Notes under the pieces: model-generated
What the model saw: the letters and a program-made list of their open reading frames with translations, nothing else
Database searches by the model: none
Told to the model about the DNA's origin: nothing
Shown: positions 8,739 through 16,670 of the stretch, in pieces
How positions within the stretch are numbered: position 1 is the first letter of the stretch
Layout: each line of letters opens with the position of its first letter
Source: Rhodospirillaceae bacterium UBA6219
GTDB lineage: Bacteria; Pseudomonadota; Alphaproteobacteria; Rhodospirillales; Magnetospirillaceae
Assembly: GCA_002435715.1 (NCBI GenBank)
Contig: DISD01000022.1
Span: 102,332-166,331 of the forward strand
DNA: 64,000 bases
Reading direction: 5' to 3'
Program-made: the position numbers and the translations under genes

Positions 8739-9466
8739 AGCTGTTGGACGGCAAGACCGCCATCGTTACCGGCGCCAATCGCGGCATCGGCAAGGCCATC
8801 GCCGAGACCTTCCGCGCCCACGGCGCGTTGGTGCTGGCCTGCGTGCGCGATCCCTTGGCCGACGGCTTCCAAGACTGGGCCGCTGCCGGCGGATATGTGC
8901 CCATCCGCCTGGATCTGGCCGATGCCGACAGCATCAAGGAGGCGGTCAAGGCCATCCGCGCCCAGGCGCCATCGGTGGACATCCTCGTCAACAATGCCGG
9001 TCTGGCCCATGGCGGGCTGTTCCAGATGACGTCCCAGGCCGATCTGCGGGCCGTGTTCGAGGTCAACTTCTTCGGCCCCGTCGCCCTGACCCAGGCGTTG
9101 TCGCGGGTGATGGCGCGCAAGAAGGCGGGGTCCATCGTCAACATCGCCTCGACCGCCGCGCTGATCGCCGATCCCGGCACCATGGCCTATGGGTCCAGCA
9201 AGGCGGCGCTGATCCGGGCGACGCAAAGCATGGCCGCCGAATTGGGGGCCACGGGCATTCGCGTCAACGCCATCGCGCCGGGGGTCACCAACACCGACAT
9301 GGCGGCGCAGATGGATGCCAAGGCGGCGCAAAAGCTGGTGGAGGCTTCGGCTCTGAAGCGCATGGCCGAACCCTCCGACATCGCCGACGTGGCCTTGTTC
9401 CTGGCCTCGGATTTGTCGCGCCACGTCACCGGGCAAGTCATCCGCGCCGATGGTGGCATCGTTTAG
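8735..9466 (+). CDS. SDR-family oxidoreductase (FabG-like)
   Basis: This 243-residue short-chain dehydrogenase/reductase has the NAD(P) motif TGANRGIGKA near residue 12, NNAG around 86-89, the catalytic Ser in NIASTA, and Tyr-x-x-x-Lys in YGSSK. The C-terminal VTGQVIRADGG matches the classical FabG subfamily, which reduces 3-oxoacyl or other keto groups. I chose the ATG at 8735, which overlaps the stop of the upstream small subunit; longer in-frame extensions run through the previous gene and are not credible. In this operon it could reduce a ketone made by the transketolase or the GMC enzyme. Confidence 0.88.
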   Translation: MKLLDGKTAIVTGANRGIGKAIAETFRAHGALVLACVRDPLADGFQDWAAAGGYVPIRLDLADADSIKEAVKAIRAQAPSVDILVNNAGLAHGGLFQMTSQADLRAVFEVNFFGPVALTQALSRVMARKKAGSIVNIASTAALIADPGTMAYGSSKAALIRATQSMAAELGATGIRVNAIAPGVTNTDMAAQMDAKAAQKLVEASALKRMAEPSDIADVALFLASDLSRHVTGQVIRADGGIV

Positions 9467-9478
9467 GGAAGGAAGACC

Positions 9479-10294
9479 ATGAGCATCGACAAAATCCAGG
9501 CCATGGCCCTGTCCATGCGCCGCCGTATGCTGGAGGTCAGCCACCAATGCGGCCTGACCGCCCATTTGGGCGGTGGTCTGTCCATGGTGGAAGCCATGGC
9601 CTGCCTGTACGGCCAGGTCCTGCGCTTCGATGCCAACAACCCGCGCTGGGACGGCCGCGACCGTTTCATCTTGTCCAAGGGCCATGGCGTGTTGGGCTAT
9701 TACGCCGCCTTGTGGGCTTCGGGGGTGATTTCCGACGACGTCTTCGCCACCTTCCAGGCCAATGGCGGCGATCTGATCGCGCATCCGGTGCTGAATTTGG
9801 ATTTGGGCATCGAATCGTCCAACGGTTCCTTGGGCCAAGGCCTGTCCATGGGCATCGGCATCGCCTTGGCGGCGCGCAAGAAGGACAAGGATTTCCGTAC
9901 TTACGTGTTGCTGGGGGACGGCGAGTGCAACGAAGGATCGGTGTGGGAAGCGGCCATGCTGGCCGCCCATCTGCGGCTGTCCAAGCTGACCGCCATCGTC
10001 GATTACAACAAGCTGCAAAGCGACGGTGAAAGCCGCAACATCCTGCAGGTGGACAACATGGCCCAACGCTTCGCCGCTTTCGGCTGGCATGCGATCGAGG
10101 TGGACGGCCACGATGTCGGCCAGTTGCTGGACGCTTTCGCCCAGCCGACCACCGACGAACGGCCCAAGGTGATCGTCGCCCATACCGTCAAGGGCAAGGG
10201 GGTGCCGTTCATGGAAAACGACAATTCCTGGCACCACAACCGATTGTCCAAGGATGCTTTGGACAAGGCGTTGGCCGCCTTGGACCAGGCCTAG
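9479..10294 (+). CDS. Transketolase N-terminal (TPP-binding) subunit
   Basis: This 271-residue protein is the N-terminal half of a split transketolase. It shows the thiamine-diphosphate/metal motif (GDGECNEG, then VDYNK about 25 residues later), FILSKGHG, and SNGSLGQGLSMGIG. Transketolase moves a two-carbon ketol group to an aldehyde acceptor. A GGAAGGAAGACC ribosome binding site precedes the ATG. The partner half follows 15 bases later. Split transketolases are common beside specialised sugar and natural-product genes, and this placement makes a role in central pentose metabolism less likely. Confidence 0.9.
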   Translation: MSIDKIQAMALSMRRRMLEVSHQCGLTAHLGGGLSMVEAMACLYGQVLRFDANNPRWDGRDRFILSKGHGVLGYYAALWASGVISDDVFATFQANGGDLIAHPVLNLDLGIESSNGSLGQGLSMGIGIALAARKKDKDFRTYVLLGDGECNEGSVWEAAMLAAHLRLSKLTAIVDYNKLQSDGESRNILQVDNMAQRFAAFGWHAIEVDGHDVGQLLDAFAQPTTDERPKVIVAHTVKGKGVPFMENDNSWHHNRLSKDALDKALAALDQA

Positions 10295-10309
10295 GGAAGG
10301 GGCGTCGCC

Positions 10310-11281
10310 ATGCTGGAAATCAATAGCCGCAACGCCCGCCAATGGTCGCGCCTGGGATCGCGCGCCACTTTCGGCACCGCCATCCTGGACGTCGCCGAAA
10401 CCCATCCCGATCTGATGGTGCTGTCGGCCGATCTGGGCAATTCGTCGGGCCTGGACCGCTTCATCCGGGCCTATCCCGAGCAATTCCTGAATACCGGCAT
10501 CGCCGAACAGAACATGGTCGGAATTGCCGCCGGTCTGGCCAAGGAAGGCTTCAACGTCTTCGCCACATCCTTCGCGCCGTTCATTTCCATGCGTGGCGGC
10601 GAACAGGTGCGGATGAATTTGGGTTACATGCATCTGAACGTCAAAGCGGTGGCCATCGGCAGCGGCATCGCCATGGGCTTGTTGGGCAATTCCCATTACG
10701 GCCTGGAAGATTTGGCGGTGATGCGCACCATCCCCGGTCTGACCGTGGTCAGTCCGGCCGATTGTTCGGAAATCGTCAAAACCGTGCAGGCGGCGGCCGA
10801 CTTTGACGGTCCCATGTATATCCGCCTGACCGGCGGTCCCGACAATCCGGTGGTCTATGCCGAGGATTACGATTTCCAGTTCGGCAAGGCGGTGTCCTTG
10901 CGCGAAGGCGCCGAGGTCACCTTGGTGGCCACTGGCACCATGGTGGCGCAATCCCTCAAGGCTGCCGAAATCCTGGCGGAAGCGGGCATCTTGGCCGGTG
11001 TGCTCAACATGCACACCATCAAGCCACTGGACGGCGAAGCCCTGCTCCAAGCGGTGGCCAAAAGCGGCCGTCTGGTCAGTGTCGAGGAACACACCATGAT
11101 CGGCGGTCTGGGCTCGGCTTTGGCCGAACATCTGGCCGCCACCGGCACCTTGGTGCCGCATTTGATGATCGGCCTGCCCGACAAATATGTCAAAGCCGGC
11201 CAATATGGCTGGATGCTGGAACAATTGGGCCTGACCGGCGCGGCCATCGCCGAACGGGTCCGCAGCTTCCTGGGGCGCTAG
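10310..11281 (+). CDS. Transketolase C-terminal (pyrimidine-binding) subunit
   Basis: This 323-residue protein is the second half of the split transketolase. It contains the pyrimidine-binding domain with NTGIAEQNMVGIAAGLA (catalytic Glu) and SHYGLEDLAVMR, followed by the C-terminal transketolase domain with VSVEEHTMIGGLGSAL. It would form an alpha2beta2 enzyme with the preceding subunit. The acceptor aldehyde is unknown; LuxC in the neighbouring operon would make a fatty or short-chain aldehyde, which is a possible but untested link. The next gene begins three bases after the stop. Confidence 0.9.
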   Translation: MLEINSRNARQWSRLGSRATFGTAILDVAETHPDLMVLSADLGNSSGLDRFIRAYPEQFLNTGIAEQNMVGIAAGLAKEGFNVFATSFAPFISMRGGEQVRMNLGYMHLNVKAVAIGSGIAMGLLGNSHYGLEDLAVMRTIPGLTVVSPADCSEIVKTVQAAADFDGPMYIRLTGGPDNPVVYAEDYDFQFGKAVSLREGAEVTLVATGTMVAQSLKAAEILAEAGILAGVLNMHTIKPLDGEALLQAVAKSGRLVSVEEHTMIGGLGSALAEHLAATGTLVPHLMIGLPDKYVKAGQYGWMLEQLGLTGAAIAERVRSFLGR

Positions 11282-11284
11282 GCC

Positions 11285-12172
11285 ATGGCGGCGTATGATC
11301 CTTGGGTCAGGGATGCCGCTCAACGTTTGGCGGCGGCGTTCTTTCCCCGGCCCGCCGACATCGTCTGGCTGTCGGTGGATCTGGCTTTGACGCTGCGGGC
11401 GGCCCGTGTCCCCGCAGCAAGTGCCGAGGATTTCGCCGACGACGTCCTGGCCGCGATGCGCGCCGCCTTGGGGGAACAGGCGACAATCCTGGTGTCCACC
11501 TTCCATTTCGGTTTTCCCGCCGCCAAGCGCTACCAGACCGAAACCGCCGCCGCCCAGACCGGGGCTTTCGGGGCACTGTTGCTGAAGCGCCATGCGGCGG
11601 CGCGCACGATACACCCGTTCTATAATTTCCTGGCCTTCGGCCCGCGGGCGGCTGAAATCCGTGACCGGCTGTTCCCCAATTCCTTTGGCGACGAATCCAT
11701 CTTCGCCTGGCTGGCCGACAACCACGCCCATCTGGTCAGCGTCGGCCATCATTACGTCAAGGCGCTGACCGGCACTCACCATGCCGAGGATCAGGCCGGC
11801 GTCACCTATCGCTATCGCAAGTCGTTTTCTGGCGAGGTGGTGCGGGGCGATACGGTCATTCCCGCCACTGTGTCGTTCTATGTGCGCCAAGTGGACATCT
11901 GCGACCATTCGTCGCTGACCCGGGCCGGGGACGATTATTTCCGCGCCCATGGCATGGTGGATTCTCTGAAACTGGGCAGTGATGCCCGCGCGGTGTTGGC
12001 CCATCATCTGGATTTGGGGGCGGCCCATCGGGTGATGGTGGACAATCTGCGCCACGGACAGCCGAAATTCGTCGATTATTACGGCCCCGGCCGCGACAAT
12101 TCCGATGTGGGCGTCATCACCGCCGACATCGCCAACCGCCTGTATCTGGATGAATTGAAGGCGCTGCCATGA
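11285..12172 (+). CDS. AAC(3)-family N-acyltransferase
   Basis: This 295-residue protein resembles the aminoglycoside 3-N-acetyltransferase fold (Antibiotic_NAT). Family-like stretches are ILVSTFHFGFP, a TGAFGALLLKRHAAARTIHPFYN segment like the usual R-S-x-H-P, NSFGDESIFAWL, and LVSVGHHYVKALTGTHHAED. Such proteins use acetyl-CoA to acylate an amine, and members occur in surface-polysaccharide loci where they probably modify amino sugars rather than antibiotics. It sits inside the glycan operon, three bases after the transketolase and overlapping the next gene by four. I do not read it as a resistance gene. The donor could be acyl-ACP instead of acetyl-CoA. Confidence 0.72.
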   Translation: MAAYDPWVRDAAQRLAAAFFPRPADIVWLSVDLALTLRAARVPAASAEDFADDVLAAMRAALGEQATILVSTFHFGFPAAKRYQTETAAAQTGAFGALLLKRHAAARTIHPFYNFLAFGPRAAEIRDRLFPNSFGDESIFAWLADNHAHLVSVGHHYVKALTGTHHAEDQAGVTYRYRKSFSGEVVRGDTVIPATVSFYVRQVDICDHSSLTRAGDDYFRAHGMVDSLKLGSDARAVLAHHLDLGAAHRVMVDNLRHGQPKFVDYYGPGRDNSDVGVITADIANRLYLDELKALP

Positions 12173-12606
12173 GCCCGGAAGACATCTCGGCGCGGCTCGA
12201 CATCAGCGCGCCCTTCCTGATGATCGACAGTTTTGAAATCACCGAAGCGGGGCAGGCGGCGCGGGCGACCAAGCATTTGCACGAAGACGATTGGTATTTC
12301 GCCGCCCATCTGCCGGCATCCCGGGTGATGCCCGCCACCTTGCTGACCGAAGCCATGCTGCAGACCCTGGTTCTGTTGATCTATGATTCGGTGGATCACG
12401 GCGCCCATCGGTCGTTCATCCACGACATCGCCGTCAAGATGCTGAACGCTGGAAAGCCGGGTCAGAACGTGGTGCTGGACGCCCGCCTGCTGTCGTTCAA
12501 GCGCGGTATCGCCAAGGGCGAGGTGGTGGCCAGCGCCGACGGCAAGGTGCTGGCCAAGGGGGCTTTCAGCTATGCCTCGCCCCATCTGATGGCGCGGCCG
12601 TCATGA
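12169..12606 (+). CDS. FabZ-like hotdog dehydratase (copy 2, diverged)
   Basis: This 145-residue protein is a second FabZ-like protein. PFLMID near residue 15 and the catalytic pair H47 (AAHLP) and E61 (TEAML) remain. The usual MPG turn has become MPA, and the HFP motif is HLP, so substrate or activity may differ from copy 1. It overlaps both neighbours by four bases (ATGA), showing tight coupling to the acyltransferase and the YhdH-like reductase. Copy 1 and copy 2 share the SWKRG/SFKRG-IxKG segment near the C-terminus, pointing to a common, operon-specific ancestor rather than recruitment of housekeeping fabZ. Confidence 0.72.
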   Translation: MSPEDISARLDISAPFLMIDSFEITEAGQAARATKHLHEDDWYFAAHLPASRVMPATLLTEAMLQTLVLLIYDSVDHGAHRSFIHDIAVKMLNAGKPGQNVVLDARLLSFKRGIAKGEVVASADGKVLAKGAFSYASPHLMARPS

Positions 12607-13598
12607 GCCGGGATTACCAGGCGCTGGTGGTGCGCAAGTCCGCCGACAAAAGCTTTTCCCACGCGGTGGAAACCTTGTCGGTGGACGCGCTGCCCGCCGG
12701 CGAGGTGCTGATCCGGGTGCGCTATTCCGGGGTCAACTTCAAGGATTGCTTGTCGGTCCAGGGCAACCCGGCCATCACAAGGCGTTTTCCCCATACGCCC
12801 GGCATCGACGCGGCGGGAGAGGTGGTGGAAAGCAGTCATGCGGATTTTAGCCCAGGCGACAAGGTGATGGTGATCAGCCGCGCCATGGGCATGAGTTTGC
12901 CCGGCGGCTTCGGCCAATATGTGCGGGTTCCCGCCGCCTGGGTGACCCGCTTGCCCGACGGCCTTGACGCCCGCGCCGCCATGGTCTTGGGCACGCCCGG
13001 CCTGACCGCCGCCTTGGCGGTCGCAGCCCTGGCCCGGGTCCTTCCCGATCTGAAAGACGCCGAGGTGGCGGTCAGCGGCGCCACCGGCGGGGTCGGCTGT
13101 CTGGCGGTGGCACTGCTGGCGGCGCGGGGCTGCAAGGTCAGCGCCATCAGCGGCAAAGCCCAGGCCCAGGCCTTCCTGACCGCCATCGGTGCCAGCGAGA
13201 TCCTGTCCCGCGATCAGGTGGTTGATGCCAGCGGTCGCAATTTGCTGCCGCCACGCTGGTCGGCGGCGGTGGACGTGGCCGGCGGCGCCATGCTGTCGGC
13301 GCTGATCCGTCAAATGCGCGACGGCGGGGCCGTGGCCGTCACCGGCAATGCCGGCGACACCGCTTTCGACGCCAATGTGCTGCCCTTCATCCTGCGCGGC
13401 GTGAAGCTGTTGGGCATCAACACCGAAACCGTCCCCGCCGACCAAATCGCCGCTCTGTGGCGTCATTTGGCCGGGCCGGGAAAACCCGCTTGCCTGGATC
13501 GCTTGCATCAGGTGGTGGCTTTGGCCGATCTGCCCGTCCTGCTGGGCCGTATCATGGATGGGGAAATCCTGGGCCGGGTGGTGGTGGACTTGGCTTAG
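12603..13598 (+). CDS. YhdH-family zinc-free alcohol dehydrogenase / enoyl reductase
   Basis: This 331-residue medium-chain reductase has the YhdH (acryloyl-CoA reductase) pattern. It begins with NFKDCLSVQGN and TPGIDAAGEV, then SGATGGVGCLAVALLAARG for NADPH binding, and VLPFILRGVKLLGINT near the end. No structural zinc Cys cluster is seen. The family reduces carbon-carbon double bonds conjugated to a carbonyl, so in this operon it could reduce the product of the dehydratases. Its TAG overlaps the stop of the convergent DUF4910 gene. It is the last gene of the first plus-strand block. Confidence 0.82.
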   Translation: MSRDYQALVVRKSADKSFSHAVETLSVDALPAGEVLIRVRYSGVNFKDCLSVQGNPAITRRFPHTPGIDAAGEVVESSHADFSPGDKVMVISRAMGMSLPGGFGQYVRVPAAWVTRLPDGLDARAAMVLGTPGLTAALAVAALARVLPDLKDAEVAVSGATGGVGCLAVALLAARGCKVSAISGKAQAQAFLTAIGASEILSRDQVVDASGRNLLPPRWSAAVDVAGGAMLSALIRQMRDGGAVAVTGNAGDTAFDANVLPFILRGVKLLGINTETVPADQIAALWRHLAGPGKPACLDRLHQVVALADLPVLLGRIMDGEILGRVVVDLA

Positions 13599-14890
13599 TC
13601 CCACACCACTTCCAACAATCCGTGTGCCAACAGCGTGTCACAGATGGACAGCACCGTGGACGCCTTTTGGCCGATGGCATCGGCCAGGGCGATGATGTCC
13701 AAGGACCCGTCGGCATAGGCCAGCACGTCGACCATGGTCTGGGCCTGCAAATAGGAATCCCGGGTGCTGATGGTGGGGTAAAGGCCGCGTTTGCCCAATT
13801 GTGGTTCGCAGGCAAGGGTGGCCCGCAGTTTGCGGTTCTTTTCCAGCAAGTCCAAGGTGTGGGTGTAAAGGCCGAAACTGTCGGCCAGGCCCTGGGGGGT
13901 GATCACCGACAAATCGTCACCGGATGTGTGGTATTCCGGGTATTCGCCGAATTTGGACCGCATCATCAACGCCACCGGCAGGTCGATCAGCGGGCTGCAA
14001 TATTGCCGTTCGTCGCTGCCGCGCTGCAGGAAGGAATAGGTTTTCCAGTCCTCGCCGGCTATGTCACGCAATGCCCGGCGGGCGGCGCGATCGGCCAAGG
14101 TGTCGCCGCGCCGCGACGGCAGGAAGGAATAGCCCCGTTCGTCACCGACGCAGGACAGCACGAAACCCGCCTTGGTGTGGGTTTTCATGTGGTGCCAGTG
14201 ACGGCTGAGATAGGCCACCGCCCCCATGGTTTCCACCAGGAAGACGATGCGATAGGTGAAGCGGCGGTCGCGTTCGCTCAGCCAACGGCCCAAGGCGGTG
14301 GCCAGGACCGGGCCGGACAATTCGTTGTTGGCCATGGACGGATGGCACACATAGGTCGAGATCAGAATCTCGTCGGTCTCGCGCCCCGGCAGGATCAGCT
14401 CGCCGTAATTGATGCAGCCGGGCTTCAGATCGGTGTCGATCACCACCCGATAGCGTCCCGGCTGCAGTGTCTGGCGTTGGTTGTGGGTCAGGCAGAAACC
14501 CCAATGACGGCGGTAATAGCTGGTGACATAGGGAATCCAATCCGGCGTCTCGGGGGCCGAATAAAGATGCGGTTGCAATTCATCCAGGCTCAGCCAGCGA
14601 TCCACCGGTTCGGAATAGTTCACCACGTGCAAAGTGTGGTTGGCGGCGTCGATCACCCGATTGCCGGCTTCGTCCTCGATCCAGGCCGCCCGAAAGGTCC
14701 ATTCGTCGGGGACCGTCCAGTCAAAGCATTTTGTGCCCGATTCCACCGAATGGATTTCCAAGCCGGGCAGCAGGTTTTGCAGGTAATCCAAGGTCTGGCG
14801 TACGCCGGGGCCGGACAGGCTGCGCATGATGGGGAACAGATCGCTGGCCCAGGCGTGCATGTCCTGGCCTTGCTGGATGAACGCGGTCAT
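13595..14890 (-). CDS. DUF4910 peptidase-like protein with C-terminal winged helix
   Basis: This 431-residue protein resembles the DUF2172/DUF4910 aminopeptidase-like family found in polysaccharide loci. The core has STYVCHPSMANNELSGP (about 245-262), VFLVETMGAVAYL, and YPEYHTSGDD (about 341-350), matching an M28-like metallopeptidase scaffold with His and acidic ligands. The last 80 residues look like a small winged helix (ADAIGQKASTVLSICDTLLAHGLL). It is the only minus-strand gene in the locus and lies convergent to the YhdH-like gene and divergent from acpP. Its substrate is unknown; the family may remove or form an amide on a sugar. Confidence 0.7.
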   Translation of the reverse strand: MTAFIQQGQDMHAWASDLFPIMRSLSGPGVRQTLDYLQNLLPGLEIHSVESGTKCFDWTVPDEWTFRAAWIEDEAGNRVIDAANHTLHVVNYSEPVDRWLSLDELQPHLYSAPETPDWIPYVTSYYRRHWGFCLTHNQRQTLQPGRYRVVIDTDLKPGCINYGELILPGRETDEILISTYVCHPSMANNELSGPVLATALGRWLSERDRRFTYRIVFLVETMGAVAYLSRHWHHMKTHTKAGFVLSCVGDERGYSFLPSRRGDTLADRAARRALRDIAGEDWKTYSFLQRGSDERQYCSPLIDLPVALMMRSKFGEYPEYHTSGDDLSVITPQGLADSFGLYTHTLDLLEKNRKLRATLACEPQLGKRGLYPTISTRDSYLQAQTMVDVLAYADGSLDIIALADAIGQKASTVLSICDTLLAHGLLEVVWD

Positions 14891-15008
14891 GAATCGATGT
14901 CCCCGGCTGCTTTGGCGATCACGCTATCAAGCGCCATTTACCAAATACTTACCGTTCCAGCACACCATGCCAGTTGAGAAACTCCCCCTTTGGAAAGAAA
15001 GTCCGGTC

Positions 15009-15251
15009 ATGAGCGAGTCCTTGCAGAAATACGACAACGCCTTCATCGAAACCTTTTCCGTGGACAAGGCGGCGTTGGAGGCTGACCTGGCCTATAATTC
15101 CATCGCGGAATGGGATTCCATCGGTCACATGAACCTGATGGGCGCCCTGGAAGACGCTTTCGACATCGCCATGGAAACCGACGACATCGTCGAATTCAGC
15201 TGTTACAGCAAGGGCAAGGAAATCGTCGCCAAATACGGCGTGGTTCTGTAG
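15009..15251 (+). CDS. Acyl carrier protein
   Basis: The 80-residue acidic protein has the phosphopantetheine site in EWDSIGHMN, with Ser37 as the attachment residue, followed by the acidic helix MGALEDAFDIAMETDDI. It is a specialised carrier, not the housekeeping AcpP, whose signature is DSLDTVE. It leads an operon with an AMP-forming ligase, LuxE and LuxC, so it probably holds the acyl chain that these enzymes activate or reduce. The first 19 bases after its stop contain only the ribosome binding region of the ligase. I chose the ATG at 15009, as longer in-frame starts lack a ribosome binding site and family similarity. Confidence 0.85.
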   Translation: MSESLQKYDNAFIETFSVDKAALEADLAYNSIAEWDSIGHMNLMGALEDAFDIAMETDDIVEFSCYSKGKEIVAKYGVVL

Positions 15252-15263
15252 GGCGCCTGACGG

Positions 15264-16670
15264 ATGGCGGCGCCCAGCCTGTTCCACCGGCTGGACCGGT
15301 ATGGCGACAACGCCGCCCTGATCGGCGCCGACGGCACCGCCCTGACCTATGCCCGGATGCTGGCTTCCGGCGACCGGCTGGCCGCCGCCCTGCATGGGCG
15401 GCGCCAATTGGCCCTGGTGGTGTGTCGCAACGATCCCGATTGCGTCGCCGGCTATGTGGGGCTGATGCGGGCCGGTGCCGCGGTGATGATGCTGCATCAC
15501 AGCGTCAAGCCCGACCAGTTGGACGCCATAATCGCCCGCTTCTCACCCGGCGTGATCTATGCGCCGGCCCCGCTTTGCGCCTTGGGCCAGCCGCTGGACC
15601 GTCTGGGCGGCTATGTGCTGGCCCGGCTTTCTGAGGCCGGCCCGACGCTGCATGACGATTTGGCGCTGATGCTGACCACTTCGGGGACCACCGGCAGCCG
15701 CAATTTCGTCCGCCTCAGCCACGGCAACATTCTCGCCAACGCCGTTTCCATCGCCGAATATCTGGAGATCGGGCCGCAGGAGCGCCCCATCACCACCATG
15801 CCGCTGTCTTATTCCTATGGGCTTTCCATCCTGCATTCGCACCTGTTGCAAGGGGCGGCGCTGATCTGTTGTGAAGACAGTGTGGTCAGCCCGGTTTTCT
15901 GGAAGCTGATGCGCGAACAGGCGGTGACGTCCCTGGCGGGCGTGCCGTTCATCTATGACATGTTGAAGAAGCTGCGCTTCGGTCGCATGGATTTGCCGGC
16001 GCTCAAGACCCTGACCCAGGCGGGTGGGCGCATGGCCCCGGAATTGGTGGCGGAATTCGCCGAGATTTGCGCCGCCACCGGCCGTCGGCTGTTCGTCATG
16101 TACGGCGCCACCGAGGCGACGGCCCGCATGGCCTTCGTGCCGTGGGAGCAATTGCGCCATCGCCCCGGCAGCATCGGCCGGGCCATTCCCGGCGGCCGTT
16201 TGTGGCTGGAAGACGAAGCCGGCAACGTGATCGGCGAAACCGACACCACCGGTGAACTGGTCTATGGCGGCGCCAATGTGTGCTTGGGCTATGCCGCCGA
16301 AACCGAGGATTTGGCCCGCGGAGACGACAACCAGGGGATTTTGCGGACCGGCGACATGGCGCGCATGGATGAAGACGGTTTTTTCGTCATCGTCGGCCGA
16401 CGCAAGCGCTTTTTGAAGGTGTTCGGCAACCGGGTCAACCTGGACGAATTGGAACGTCTGCTGGCGTTGGACGGGTTGGCATGCGCCTGTTCCGGTGGCG
16501 ACGATTCCTTGGTGGTGTTCGTGGTCGGCGATGCCGAGGCCGCCAAGGCGGCGGTGACCGCGCGGACCAGCCTAACCAACCAGATGGTCAAGGTGGTGGC
16601 CGTCGCCGCCCTTCCGCGCCAGGAATCGGGCAAGGTGGATTACGCCGCCTTGGGGGGGATGCATGGCTGA
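15264..16670 (+). CDS. AMP-forming acyl ligase (ANL superfamily)
   Basis: The 468-residue protein adenylates a carboxylic acid and passes it to CoA or a carrier protein. Motifs seen are the P-loop-like LTTSGTTGSRN (about 136-146), YGATEA (about 279-284), LRTGDMARMDEDGFFVIVGRRKR (A8 region), and the A10 lysine in ESGKVDYAAL near the end. It is a little shorter than typical acyl-CoA synthetases but has all key motifs. It follows acpP by 12 bases and overlaps luxE by eight. Loading of the adjacent ACP is the simplest reading; its acid substrate could be a fatty, hydroxy or amino acid. Confidence 0.85.
   Translation: MAAPSLFHRLDRYGDNAALIGADGTALTYARMLASGDRLAAALHGRRQLALVVCRNDPDCVAGYVGLMRAGAAVMMLHHSVKPDQLDAIIARFSPGVIYAPAPLCALGQPLDRLGGYVLARLSEAGPTLHDDLALMLTTSGTTGSRNFVRLSHGNILANAVSIAEYLEIGPQERPITTMPLSYSYGLSILHSHLLQGAALICCEDSVVSPVFWKLMREQAVTSLAGVPFIYDMLKKLRFGRMDLPALKTLTQAGGRMAPELVAEFAEICAATGRRLFVMYGATEATARMAFVPWEQLRHRPGSIGRAIPGGRLWLEDEAGNVIGETDTTGELVYGGANVCLGYAAETEDLARGDDNQGILRTGDMARMDEDGFFVIVGRRKRFLKVFGNRVNLDELERLLALDGLACACSGGDDSLVVFVVGDAEAAKAAVTARTSLTNQMVKVVAVAALPRQESGKVDYAALGGMHG

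Noticed and set aside
8594..12055. Minus-strand open frame of 1153 codons opposite the SDR, transketolase and acyltransferase genes
   Set aside because: The plus-strand genes there have clear motifs and coupled starts. The antisense frame has repetitive His/Gly/Gln composition typical of GC-rich shadows.
11285..12172. Aminoglycoside resistance gene
   Set aside because: The fold matches AAC(3), but the operon context is sugar and acyl tailoring with no mobile element or resistance genes nearby.
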